A DNA stretch of 55,849 nucleotides from Gammaproteobacteria bacterium (GTDB lineage: Bacteria > Pseudomonadota > Gammaproteobacteria > Pseudomonadales > Azotimanducaceae): positions 47,296-103,144 of the forward strand of contig PBRP01000027.1 in assembly GCA_002726655.1 (NCBI GenBank). Reading direction: 5' to 3'. The notes beneath the pieces were generated by a model, which did no database searches, was not told the origin of the DNA, and saw only the letters and a list, made by a program, of their open reading frames with translations. Shown here piece after piece: positions 33,730 through 41,995 of this stretch (position 1 is its first letter; each line of letters starts with the position of its first letter). The position numbers were made by a program, and so were the translations under genes.

Positions 33730-36197
33730 CAGTTAAATGGCTCAGCCCTTTTGACCAGATCATCAAGGTCGCCCTCACTGCTATCGAGAGGCTTGCCGGG
33801 ATGTATACAACGTGCAGGGCAAAGCTCCGCCGCTTCAACCATTTGCGCAAAGGTTCCTGCCTTGGCATCACTAATGATGGCCTGCCGATTATCGTTGTAA
33901 ACGAACATCTGCTTGTTCAGTTCCAGGCAGTCATCACATGTGGTACAGAAAATTGAATCTATCCAGGGCTCATCGAAGCTGATTTCATCCTCATCATCTT
34001 CTTCCGCAGCAGCTGGTTCAGGCGCTGATACTTCCGGCGATTCTGTCTCCTCAATTACAGGGCTGGCAGCAGGTTCTTCGGCTTGGCTCAGACTGGCCGC
34101 GGGTACCGGGCTCTCAAGAGTAAGGTCGAGTTCCATCAAAGCGTTTGTGAGCCGGCCCATTACCTCGTTGGCTGATTCAGTACGGGCCTGCTGGAGAGTT
34201 TCCTCGTATTCACGGGCCAGTTCTTCACGTTCACTTGCTGCCTGTGACTGTTCTTCCCCACGCGCCTTTGCAACAGCCTCATCAACAAAGGCATTCTTAA
34301 CGCCAGACAGGGACTGAACAGTTTGCCAGAAGTTCAGGCGGTCCAGGCAGGAGAAGAGCAGCCGACGAGAGACCACGAGCTTGCGCATCAATCCATTGCC
34401 GTCAACAGACCAGATGAAGGGAATCATACGGTCCTGCTCATCTGCGGTGGCGTTCAAACAGTCAGCAACGCTAACAAAGTCTTCAGAATTGCAGCCATCA
34501 GCTATGAGCCGAAAATGATCGAGGAGATCAGGTTTCAGCAGGCAGTAGTCTGCAAATGTAAACTCTACCTCTTCCTCAACCGACTCGCCTTGCTCACCCC
34601 TATAGACCGCTGTGTTTGTCGCCCAGTCATCTTCCGGGCTGGGGTTTCCAGCAAAGGTCATTTCTTCCGTATCAACCGTCGAGGTTGGGTCAAACTTGAT
34701 TGCGGGATGAGCACGACTTTCCAGTGCTGCCGTTGCCATAATCCAGGGGTGCAATGGCTGAGGGTCAGAGAAACCCGTATCTATAAGGTGAAGGCACGCC
34801 TGATGACTGCCAAGGGCAGCTGAAAAACCAGATAAAAGAGATTCATATTTGGCGGCTGACATCTGGTTAATCACGGCATGCCTGTGGCCGATGCCCAGGT
34901 ATGCTAATTCCATGCGTAACCCGCCAAGGAAATCAGACTCGCGCCCTGGGTTGGTATGGGGATCAATATTGAGCAAAATCTGCACTGGCTTACCTGAAGC
35001 CAATATTGTGGAAAACGACTGCATGCAGTCGTCCGTTGCGTGCTCAGCTGTTTCAAGCGCAACAACGGTGGAAATCATTTGCTTTTCATCATCACTAAAG
35101 GCTTCTGCAGCAAAACTCTCGAACCATGAATCATGGAATCTGGAATCATAAGCTCCAGCAACATCAAGTTCGGCTGTTCTCAGGCTGGCAAACACCTTTG
35201 ACAATTTGTCAGCAACTAAATCATGAAGCTCAAGCGCCTTGGTACAGGGATCCGTTGATTCAACAATATTGATCGAACCTGCATCTCCAATGGAAAAGCT
35301 GCCAGGCCTGACTACCAGATGCAGGATACTTTCGTCCATCTCGAAACCAGTCAGAACATCCAGGGTTGCCTTTATGCGTTGCATACGCTCAGGACTCATC
35401 AGCACCGAACCGTGACTTTTGTTCACCAGGACATTTGCCATGAAGGAACTGTCAAAATACTTGGATCCTTCGCCAATGATCTTACCGTCTGATTTCTTTT
35501 CTGCTTCTACCTCTACCAGCTGCTGCAATCCGCGAACAGCCTGCCCAATCCTCCTCATCATCTGTTCACGCTGCCACTGGGTGCGATGACGAATAGTGTG
35601 CTGCAGCAGGTGCAGGGCTACATTGTGCGTATAAGGCAGAAAATGGCTGCCCACCGGAATATTGTCCACCAATTCATCAAGATCTGCCTGTAAGACTTCC
35701 TGGTCCGATTCCTTGAGGCCAAGCTGCTTCTGCAGCGCCTTGCCGGCATCAACCACCAGGTCTCTGGCTAAGGTCGAAAAATCCTGACCAGATATCTGGT
35801 CGCGGATATAGGTCTCCAGCCAGGTAACGTTGTCCTTGAGCATCCGCGCCGAGCCCTCAGCCTCAGGCAGGATGCCCTGGAGAAACTCATCCAGGGGCCT
35901 TGCAAGCAGCTCACCGCTGTTATCAGGCAAGAGGAGGAGGGGATATTCATAACGAAACCGCCGCAGGTTTCTAAACCCATTTAGCAACAATGGCAGATAG
36001 GTTTGGTCTGGCGATTGGGTCGAGGCGCTCGCTCCAGGTTCACCCAGATGGAATCTTCGAAGCTGATTGACGGTATCCTGAAGTGCATCAGCATCAAGTT
36101 CCTCAACTGGAAGTAACCGAGGTTCTTCTTCGGCCTGAGTTGCATCAGACGCCTTCACTTCTTCAGTCCCTTTGTTCTCACCCAATAATGCAGCCAT
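33729..36197 (-). CDS. 822-residue PFOR-domain-like protein with C-terminal ferredoxin domain
   Basis: I know no named family. Residues 1-350 are helical and unrecognised. About 430-600 resembles the pyrophosphate domain of PFOR and the matching part of the 1501-residue neighbour: GKPVQILLNIDPHTNPGRES versus LPVKIVAFSDLDISGSQGTK. IPFIWSVDGNGLMRKLVVS likewise matches IAFVSVPKGETETRLAVDD. No GDG-type TPP motif is present. A coiled coil (EREELAREYEETLQQARTE) and an acidic Ala/Glu/Pro linker lead to a C-terminal ferredoxin-like domain with CTTCDDC (near 749) and LCPARC (near 792). It sits four bases after korB and overlaps rnfB by one base, so it probably carries electrons from KorAB to RnfB. ATG 36197 was chosen; the upstream start lies inside korB. 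Confidence 0.75.
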   Translation of the reverse strand: MAALLGENKGTEEVKASDATQAEEEPRLLPVEELDADALQDTVNQLRRFHLGEPGASASTQSPDQTYLPLLLNGFRNLRRFRYEYPLLLLPDNSGELLARPLDEFLQGILPEAEGSARMLKDNVTWLETYIRDQISGQDFSTLARDLVVDAGKALQKQLGLKESDQEVLQADLDELVDNIPVGSHFLPYTHNVALHLLQHTIRHRTQWQREQMMRRIGQAVRGLQQLVEVEAEKKSDGKIIGEGSKYFDSSFMANVLVNKSHGSVLMSPERMQRIKATLDVLTGFEMDESILHLVVRPGSFSIGDAGSINIVESTDPCTKALELHDLVADKLSKVFASLRTAELDVAGAYDSRFHDSWFESFAAEAFSDDEKQMISTVVALETAEHATDDCMQSFSTILASGKPVQILLNIDPHTNPGRESDFLGGLRMELAYLGIGHRHAVINQMSAAKYESLLSGFSAALGSHQACLHLIDTGFSDPQPLHPWIMATAALESRAHPAIKFDPTSTVDTEEMTFAGNPSPEDDWATNTAVYRGEQGESVEEEVEFTFADYCLLKPDLLDHFRLIADGCNSEDFVSVADCLNATADEQDRMIPFIWSVDGNGLMRKLVVSRRLLFSCLDRLNFWQTVQSLSGVKNAFVDEAVAKARGEEQSQAASEREELAREYEETLQQARTESANEVMGRLTNALMELDLTLESPVPAASLSQAEEPAASPVIEETESPEVSAPEPAAAEEDDEDEISFDEPWIDSIFCTTCDDCLELNKQMFVYNDNRQAIISDAKAGTFAQMVEAAELCPARCIHPGKPLDSSEGDLDDLVKRAEPFN

Positions 36198-36201
36198 CTT
36201 G

Positions 36202-37155
36202 TTAGACCGAAAATTTGTCGAGAGCAGCGTTGACACCAGCCAACTTCTCTTCATAGGTCATATCTAATCCGACACTGGAAAGTTCGTCGTAGCAAAGTGC
36301 CTCATCGTTCCTGTATAACAGTCCTACTGGCATCTTTGATTTATCCGCCGCAATGCCCAGGGCAGCGGGAAGGTTGGAGGGGTCATGTTCAAGCTGATTT
36401 TCGAACAAGCGATCAACGCCCTCTGGTACAGGTATCCCGTCCTCATGGCGGAGCAGCAACAGGTTAGCTGGGTCATCCATCATCTCAAGGTTCAAGGCTT
36501 CCATATATACCGGACATCTCTGGATGATACGAACGAAACTCGTTCCCTTGTGATCATGGGCAGCCTTAATAGTCTCGTACAGCAAGGGCGGATTCCAGTC
36601 CACCATCTGCGCTACAAAGGAGATATTAGAAACCCCAAGTGAGATTGTCAGTGGGTTAAGGGGTGGAAGCAGGGCTCCAGTAGGATGGGTATTAGTCAGG
36701 TACTCTTCCGGTGTTGTTGGTGATGTTTGTTTCTTGGTCAACCCGTAGATCCCGTTATCAAAAACAAGAACCGTTATGTCCATGTTGTAGCGTAGCGCAT
36801 GCACCCAGTGAGCAGCGCCTATAGAGAAACAGTCACCATCACCGGTAGCTACCCAGATATCCAGATCGGGCCTCCTTGACTTGACGCCACAGGCAACGGG
36901 CAGTGCCCTCCCATGGAGACCGTGAAACCCGTATCCATTCATATAGTGTGGCAGGCGGCTTGAACAGCCAATTCCAGAGACCGAAACCATATTCTCAGGC
37001 AATATCTGATTTTCCCGGCAAACTCGATGGATAGCTGCAAGAATGCCGAGATCCCCACAACCGGTACACCATCTGGGTAACGAACGGGCATAATCATCCA
37101 GTGTAAAATACCGATCATTGGCACTAAGAGACCAATCTGATTTTAGTCCAAACAT
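36202..37155 (-). CDS. korB: 2-oxoacid:ferredoxin oxidoreductase beta subunit (KorB)
   Basis: 317 residues. WCTGCGDLGILAAI at the start, VSGIGCSSRLPHYMNGYGFHGLHGR, and the thiamine-diphosphate motif GDGDCFSIG with NGIYGLTKKQTSPTT downstream are all intact. It lacks its own ferredoxin motif apart from the N-terminal Cys residues that bind one cluster. With KorA it oxidises 2-oxoglutarate (or a related 2-oxoacid) to the acyl-CoA and CO2, reducing ferredoxin. ATG 37155 overlaps the korA stop (TAATG). The longer in-frame start at 37248 lies inside korA. Confidence 0.92.
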   Translation of the reverse strand: MFGLKSDWSLSANDRYFTLDDYARSLPRWCTGCGDLGILAAIHRVCRENQILPENMVSVSGIGCSSRLPHYMNGYGFHGLHGRALPVACGVKSRRPDLDIWVATGDGDCFSIGAAHWVHALRYNMDITVLVFDNGIYGLTKKQTSPTTPEEYLTNTHPTGALLPPLNPLTISLGVSNISFVAQMVDWNPPLLYETIKAAHDHKGTSFVRIIQRCPVYMEALNLEMMDDPANLLLLRHEDGIPVPEGVDRLFENQLEHDPSNLPAALGIAADKSKMPVGLLYRNDEALCYDELSSVGLDMTYEEKLAGVNAALDKFSV

Positions 37156-39077
37156 TATTTGTCCCCTCCTATTTCGCCGACCCGATCCATTATCACACGG
37201 CTGATATTGCCGGGTTGAAGCGGGTGACCTGATACCACCGACCAACAATCGACATCGACCAATGTATGCGCCCTGAGTAATAGAGCAAGTTGTGCATAGC
37301 GACGATTCTCTTCGCTGATGCGCGGCGCATTCGCCGCATCACTATAGTTGATCTCGATGGTCATCACCTTTTTGAAGCGGCTGAATATATCCTTAAGACC
37401 CGGCTCCATTGGCGATAAGAAACGCAGATGTATCGAGGAAACCTTATGTCCGTTTTCCCTCGCAACATCTACTGCCTCTTCGAGCGTTCCCAGAGTCGAC
37501 CCCCACCCAACAATCAGCAAATCACCGTCCGCATCACCATGGATCTCAGGGCGATTCAAAGTGCCGGCCAGCGTTGCCATCTTCAGGCTGCGCATATCAC
37601 TGCCCTCCTGATTGGAAGTCGTATCGTAGGCAATTTTACCGTGCCGATTGTGGGCGAGCCCCGTCAACACATACCCACCATTACGCATTCCCGGTATAGC
37701 CCTTGCAGACAGTCCGGTTTCTTCATCCCAGTCATAGGCTGGCACATTCTCATCCCAGTCTGATTGATCAACAGGTGCGGCAAACCAGTCAGTGGTCACT
37801 TCGGGCCTCTCGAAAGGCTGTACACCAGTCGCCAGGTTCGCATCCGTCAGTACGATGACTGGTATTCGGAATGACTCCGCCAGCCTTCGTGCCAGTGTTA
37901 CAAAATGAAAGCACTCACTGATGGTAGCGGCAGCTATTATGACTTTTGGCGAATCACCAGGAGCACCAAACATGGTCGTTAGCAGATCGCCCTGCTCAAC
38001 TTTAGTCGGCAATCCGGTCGAGGGTCCACCCCGTTGAACATTAACAATAACCAGTGGTATTTCCGCCATTGAGGCCAGACTGATCATCTCCGTTTTTAGT
38101 GCAATACCAGGACCCGACGTGATCGTACAGGCTGTCTTACCAGCATAGGAAGCGCCAATAGCAAACCCGATCGCTGCTATCTCATCTTCAGCCTGGTGTA
38201 CAAATCCACCCGTAAGGTGGAAGTCATCAGCAAGGTAATGGGAAGCAGAAGTCGCTGGTGTAATAGGATACATGGATACCATTTCCATTCCTGATGCCAT
38301 GACCCCGAGTCCCACTGCCTGGTTCCCGCTCATTACCACCATGGACTTATCCGCTAACTCTGATGGTGATATCTCATAATGATAGGGCACATTTTTCTGC
38401 GCAAAGACGTACCCTGCTCTGAACAAATCCTGATTAGTTGAGATAACCTTTTCACTCTTGCGTGAAAAGATGTTCGCTATCTCATTGAGTGCCTGCTCTG
38501 TGTCACGACTATAAATATGACTGAGCATACCGAGCACGAACATATTTTTACCCTTGCGCGGATCCGGGACGACTTTCAGACACTCCGTTTGAATAGGTAA
38601 CTCATACACTTCAAGACCAAACTCAGCAAATTCCTCTAAGGCTTCACTATACTGGGTGCGGATATCTTCACTGGGATCGCTCGCCCACATATTGTCAAGC
38701 AGCACTACCGTTCCAGCCTTGTAGGCACTACTCGCCAACCTGGATCTTAGTACCTGCTCATTAAAGGCAACGACCAGGTTGGCTTCATTACCCATATTGG
38801 TCATGAGCGCTTCGCCCACGCGAATTCGAATACCACTGGCACCGTCTGGAGTTCTGGCTGGTGGCTGAATTTCAGCCGGAATAATTTCCACTGTCCAGAC
38901 ACCGTTACCCATTCGTGCGCTGACGATGCCGAATGTCTGTCCACATTTCTGGGCACCCTCACCAGAATCACTGACAATTTCGACGATATGTTCCGGAATG
39001 GGTTCCGCAGTATCACGCGCCTGCAGGTCTTCTGCAGCCGAGCTTACCTCTTGGACCGATATGAGTTGGTCATTCAT
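37155..39077 (-). CDS. korA: 2-oxoacid:ferredoxin oxidoreductase gamma-alpha fusion subunit (KorA)
   Basis: 640 residues. A gamma domain (about 85-215) is joined to the alpha (pyrimidine-binding) domain. The latter starts near 245 and includes MVSMYPITPATSASHYLAD (near 268), SGPGIALKTEMISLA and QRGGPSTGLPTKVEQGDL. The gamma-alpha fusion is the form seen in oxygen-tolerant KorAB of aerobes and microaerophiles. The first ~40 residues are acidic and not conserved. It is first in the eleven-gene operon; a 20-bp dyad lies 24-43 bp upstream of the ATG. Confidence 0.92.
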   Translation of the reverse strand: MNDQLISVQEVSSAAEDLQARDTAEPIPEHIVEIVSDSGEGAQKCGQTFGIVSARMGNGVWTVEIIPAEIQPPARTPDGASGIRIRVGEALMTNMGNEANLVVAFNEQVLRSRLASSAYKAGTVVLLDNMWASDPSEDIRTQYSEALEEFAEFGLEVYELPIQTECLKVVPDPRKGKNMFVLGMLSHIYSRDTEQALNEIANIFSRKSEKVISTNQDLFRAGYVFAQKNVPYHYEISPSELADKSMVVMSGNQAVGLGVMASGMEMVSMYPITPATSASHYLADDFHLTGGFVHQAEDEIAAIGFAIGASYAGKTACTITSGPGIALKTEMISLASMAEIPLVIVNVQRGGPSTGLPTKVEQGDLLTTMFGAPGDSPKVIIAAATISECFHFVTLARRLAESFRIPVIVLTDANLATGVQPFERPEVTTDWFAAPVDQSDWDENVPAYDWDEETGLSARAIPGMRNGGYVLTGLAHNRHGKIAYDTTSNQEGSDMRSLKMATLAGTLNRPEIHGDADGDLLIVGWGSTLGTLEEAVDVARENGHKVSSIHLRFLSPMEPGLKDIFSRFKKVMTIEINYSDAANAPRISEENRRYAQLALLLRAHTLVDVDCWSVVSGHPLQPGNISRVIMDRVGEIGGDK

Positions 39078-39428
39078 TATATTACCTAGTTATTTACTTC
39101 GCCCAGGATATATCCCGGGCCGAATATTTGGAAATTTTCTGCAATTAGTATACTCACCTGCAGCGACCTATAGGGCCTTGCTAAAACCCTTCACAAAGTA
39201 TGTCTATGAGTTCCAGGGCATTCAGGAGCCTCCATTATTGTGAGATGGCCACGCCTGTCGATGACCTGCGTCAACAATTTTCCAGTTTGCCGCCCATTTC
39301 CGATACTTCCCTGGTCTTAAGCCGGGTGTAGCCCAATCCCATTAGTTCGCTTGAACGGAAAAAAACGACAGCTTGTTGGCGCCATCCCGTACAAGAAGTA
39401 GACAGCAACCAACCAGACGGAGAAATAC
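39078..39428. other. Divergent intergenic region between korA and the EF-hand gene
   Basis: These 351 bp carry no gene I can support. They must hold the promoters of the korA-rnf operon (minus) and of the EF-hand/sigma unit (plus). The one clear sign is the dyad GCCCAGGATATATCCCGGGC at 39101-39120, with 9 of 10 positions symmetrical, 24 bp before the korA start and so a candidate operator. No strong sigma-70 promoter was identified. TTGAACGGAAAA near 39352 may include an ECF-type GAAC element, but this is weak. Confidence 0.5.
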
Positions 39429-39923
39429 ATGAAAAACTTAGTCGTGAAACTTATCGCCCCAGCAATTGTTTTGGGCTTTTCTATCCAAACATTCGCTGCA
39501 AATCGTGGTGAACAATTGTTTGACAAAATGGATACAGATGGAGACAAACAGATCAGCCTCGAGGAGTTTCAACCTCCAAAAGGTGGCCCAGGCTCAAAAA
39601 TGCTGGAGAGTGCTGACCTTGATGAGGATGGCATGGTCACCCTTGATGAAGCACATAATGCGCATGCAGACAGGATCGCCGAGCACCAGGCAAAAATGGC
39701 AGAACGCATTGCCGGGAAGAAGGAGCAGTTGGACGAGATGTTCTCGGAGATGGATAGTAACGGTGACGGCGCTGTAACCTCAGAAGAGGTTCGTACCCAT
39801 ATATTCAGTAGGATGGACAAAAACGAGGATGGTTTCCTATCCCCCAAAGAACTTAAACGGGCAAAGAATCACAGGCGCGAGCGAGAAGATCGTCGAGAAA
39901 GCCGACGTGGAGACGACTGGTAG
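39429..39923 (+). CDS. Secreted EF-hand protein
   Basis: 164 residues with a signal peptide (MKNLVVKLIAPAIVLGF, cleavage near TFAA-NR) and four EF-hand-like loops: DTDGDKQISLEE (near 35), DLDEDGMVTLDE (near 63), DSNGDGAVTSEE (near 107) and DKNEDGFLSPKE (near 129). Each has Asp at positions 1, 3 and 5 and Glu at 12, the usual calcium ligands, with minor changes. The tail is very basic (RREREDRRESRRG). It is a periplasmic calcium- or metal-binding protein and the first gene of the sigma/anti-sigma unit, 41 bp before the sigma factor. Confidence 0.88.
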   Translation: MKNLVVKLIAPAIVLGFSIQTFAANRGEQLFDKMDTDGDKQISLEEFQPPKGGPGSKMLESADLDEDGMVTLDEAHNAHADRIAEHQAKMAERIAGKKEQLDEMFSEMDSNGDGAVTSEEVRTHIFSRMDKNEDGFLSPKELKRAKNHRREREDRRESRRGDDW

Positions 39924-39964
39924 CTGAAAGGGTCTCATTTCGCTGCGTATGAAATTATCGAAAT

Positions 39965-40519
39965 GTGTTACAAATAGGGGTGGACGAAGCAAACCTAATC
40001 AGGAGATCAGTTGGTGGAGATAAATCCGCCTACCAACTGCTGGTAGAACATCATCTGCCCCCCCTTTCAAACTACGTGATGCGCATGATGGCAAACGCCG
40101 CAGAGGCAGACGATATAATCCAGGAGACATTTATCCGTCTCTGGACCCATGGGCACAAGTACAATCATGGGTCAGCAAAACTGACCACATGGCTGCATAA
40201 TATCGCCCACAACCTGTGTATTGACTATTTCCGCAAGAATGACCGACTGGTACCTGAATCAGCAGATCAGCCAGATCAGGAGACGAGCGGTCCGGAGGAA
40301 GACTATATCCAGCAGGGCATGGCCATGGACATTCAAACCGCAATGATGACAATCCCAGAAAGACAACGAAGTGCCATAATAATGTGTCACTATCAGGGAC
40401 TTTCGAACAAGGATACTGCGACCGTGCTTGGTGTGTCAGTTGATGCACTTGAATCACTGATGGCCCGGGGGCGCAGGAAACTGAGGCACAACTTGAGCAC
40501 TAACTGGCAAGAACAATGA
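39965..40519 (+). CDS. ECF-family RNA polymerase sigma factor
   Basis: 184 residues. Region 2 is NYVMRMMANAAEADDIIQETFIRLW and TWLHNIAHNLCIDYFRK; region 4 is MTIPERQRSAIIMCHYQGLSNKDTATVLGVSVDALESLMARGRRKL. The spacing is normal for ECF sigma factors. The start is uncertain: GTG 39965 or GTG 39980 (VDEANLIRRSVGGD). The stop overlaps the anti-sigma start (ATGA), so translation is coupled and the pair likely forms a regulatory module. Promoters under its control were not identified. Confidence 0.92.
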   Translation: MLQIGVDEANLIRRSVGGDKSAYQLLVEHHLPPLSNYVMRMMANAAEADDIIQETFIRLWTHGHKYNHGSAKLTTWLHNIAHNLCIDYFRKNDRLVPESADQPDQETSGPEEDYIQQGMAMDIQTAMMTIPERQRSAIIMCHYQGLSNKDTATVLGVSVDALESLMARGRRKLRHNLSTNWQEQ

Positions 40520-40956
40520 ACATCACACGTTTTCAGCAGTTACTAGACGCCTACGGAACCAGGGAAAAGAACTGGCCCGAGGAAGAAAGAGAGGCCGCAC
40601 TTGCACTACTCCGTTCGGATGCTGAATGCGTTTCACTGATGCAGCATTACCGGTCACTCGACGAACAACTTGATGATTATGTAACACGCACGCCACCAGG
40701 ACTGGGTCAGAAGATTCTTAACCAGTTGCCTGTTCCGCTGATCGACCAAATTATTGGCTGGCTAATCCCCGATGTCAGTTCCCAGATATGGAGGCCTGCC
40801 ATTGCTGGTTCATTGCCTCTGATTCTGGGAATGATCATAGGCGCCAGCACGATGGGCAGCTTCCTGGACGATACCGGGACTGAAAATAACTGGGATGAGG
40901 AGATATACCTGTTTGCCCTTGATGACACGAGCCTTATGGGGTCGGTGGATGAATAA
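40516..40956 (+). CDS. Membrane anti-sigma factor
   Basis: 146 residues with no recognised zinc anti-sigma (HxxxCxxC) motif. A cytoplasmic acidic helical part (FQQLLDAYGTREKNWPEEEREAALALL) resembles sigma-binding segments. One membrane segment follows (IAGSLPLILGMIIGASTMG, about 96-114), then a short acidic periplasmic tail. Its position directly after the sigma factor, with a 4-bp overlap, is the main evidence. It also overlaps the next gene by 8 bp. Confidence 0.75.
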   Translation: MNITRFQQLLDAYGTREKNWPEEEREAALALLRSDAECVSLMQHYRSLDEQLDDYVTRTPPGLGQKILNQLPVPLIDQIIGWLIPDVSSQIWRPAIAGSLPLILGMIIGASTMGSFLDDTGTENNWDEEIYLFALDDTSLMGSVDE

Positions 40957-41407
40957 GAACAGGTTGATCGCCATGGCTTTTGTTCTTTCTGTTTCGCTGA
41001 ACCTGCTGTTCATTGGTGCAATTGCTGGCAGGCACATGTCTGGACCGCACCCCAGAGATATGGCTCCACCACTTGGCCGGGTGCTTAGGGACCTGGATGA
41101 AGACACCAGGAATGAGTTGCAACCGAGACTGGAAGATCATGCAAGAATCATTGCGCCACTTCGCGAGGAGATGAATGCCGCAAGATCTGAGTTCAGAAAG
41201 CTGCTCAGCAAGAAGGAAATCGATGAGGTTGCCCTGCAGAAATCGCTCAGCCGTCTGCACATGGCTTCAGATGACTTTCAATCAACTATGCTGGATCAAA
41301 TGGTTATGATCCTGAAGGATCTCGAGCCGGAGCAAAGAAAAAAGGTATCGCGATTCCTTATCCATTTTCCTGAAGACGGGAAACGCAGGCGCAGGCCACG
41401 AGGATAG
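40949..41407 (+). CDS. Periplasmic CnrX/Spy-like sensor or chaperone protein
   Basis: 152 residues with a membrane anchor (IAMAFVLSVSLNLLFIGAIAG), followed by a helical domain with repeated LxxR/K heptads (HARIIAPLREEMNAARSEFRKLLSKKEID) and LEPEQRKKVSRFLIHF. This is the LTxxQ-related fold of CnrX, ZraP and Spy. In cnr-type systems such proteins sense metal and act on the anti-sigma factor, which fits its place here. A His/Met-containing segment (GRHMSGPHPRDM) could bind metal. ATG 40949 (MNKNRL) was chosen over an upstream start inside the anti-sigma gene. Confidence 0.75.
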   Translation: MNKNRLIAMAFVLSVSLNLLFIGAIAGRHMSGPHPRDMAPPLGRVLRDLDEDTRNELQPRLEDHARIIAPLREEMNAARSEFRKLLSKKEIDEVALQKSLSRLHMASDDFQSTMLDQMVMILKDLEPEQRKKVSRFLIHFPEDGKRRRRPRG

Positions 41408-41410
41408 TCC

Positions 41411-41968
41411 GTGAATCTCGAAATCAATACTGTCCTTGCCAACCTGTTTCAGGCGGCGCTAGACAAGTCTGGCCAGGACGCTTTCAGAACACATTTTGAC
41501 CCTGACTGGCGATCTGATTGTGAGGTGGGTCAACAGGAAAGCGACACGCTGTGGCGCCCTCTGGCTCAGCAGCCACCTGTTGATTTTTCGGGGCTGGCCA
41601 ATGCCGTGGATGCACCAATCCACCCTGATATCAGCGCCTACTATGGCTGTTTCTGGGCGGGAACCCTTGAATCGAGCAGCCAGGAAGGTCACGTAAGTCT
41701 CATTCAATTGTGGAACCGCGAGGACTTCGACAGGCTTATTGGAAACCTGGTAGGGCATTTCATGGCGAAGAAGCGAAGTAGGCAACCATTTACGGTATTC
41801 TTTGCCAACACAGAACCGGATTCTGAACTGTTCCTGAGTATTGACAATGAATCTGGCCAGGTCCTGCTGGAAGAACCCGCGAAGCCCCCCTTGAGGGTTG
41901 TAGAAAAGGATCTGGCGAGCTTTCTCGGACGATTGTCTCCAGTTCTTACGGAAGCTGGAATATACTGA
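41411..41968 (+). CDS. syd: SecY-interacting protein Syd
   Basis: 185 residues. The family marks are APIHPDISAYYGCFWAGTLE, GHVSLIQLWNREDFDRLIGNL and QPFTVFFANTEPDSE. Syd binds SecY on the cytoplasmic side and influences the stability of SecYEG assembly in gammaproteobacteria; its distribution supports a gammaproteobacterial host. It begins 3 bases after the periplasmic sensor gene, so it may be transcribed with the sigma unit, though a functional link is not evident. Confidence 0.9.
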   Translation: MNLEINTVLANLFQAALDKSGQDAFRTHFDPDWRSDCEVGQQESDTLWRPLAQQPPVDFSGLANAVDAPIHPDISAYYGCFWAGTLESSSQEGHVSLIQLWNREDFDRLIGNLVGHFMAKKRSRQPFTVFFANTEPDSELFLSIDNESGQVLLEEPAKPPLRVVEKDLASFLGRLSPVLTEAGIY

Positions 41969-41995
41969 TCCACACATTGGCAAAAACTTTACAGC

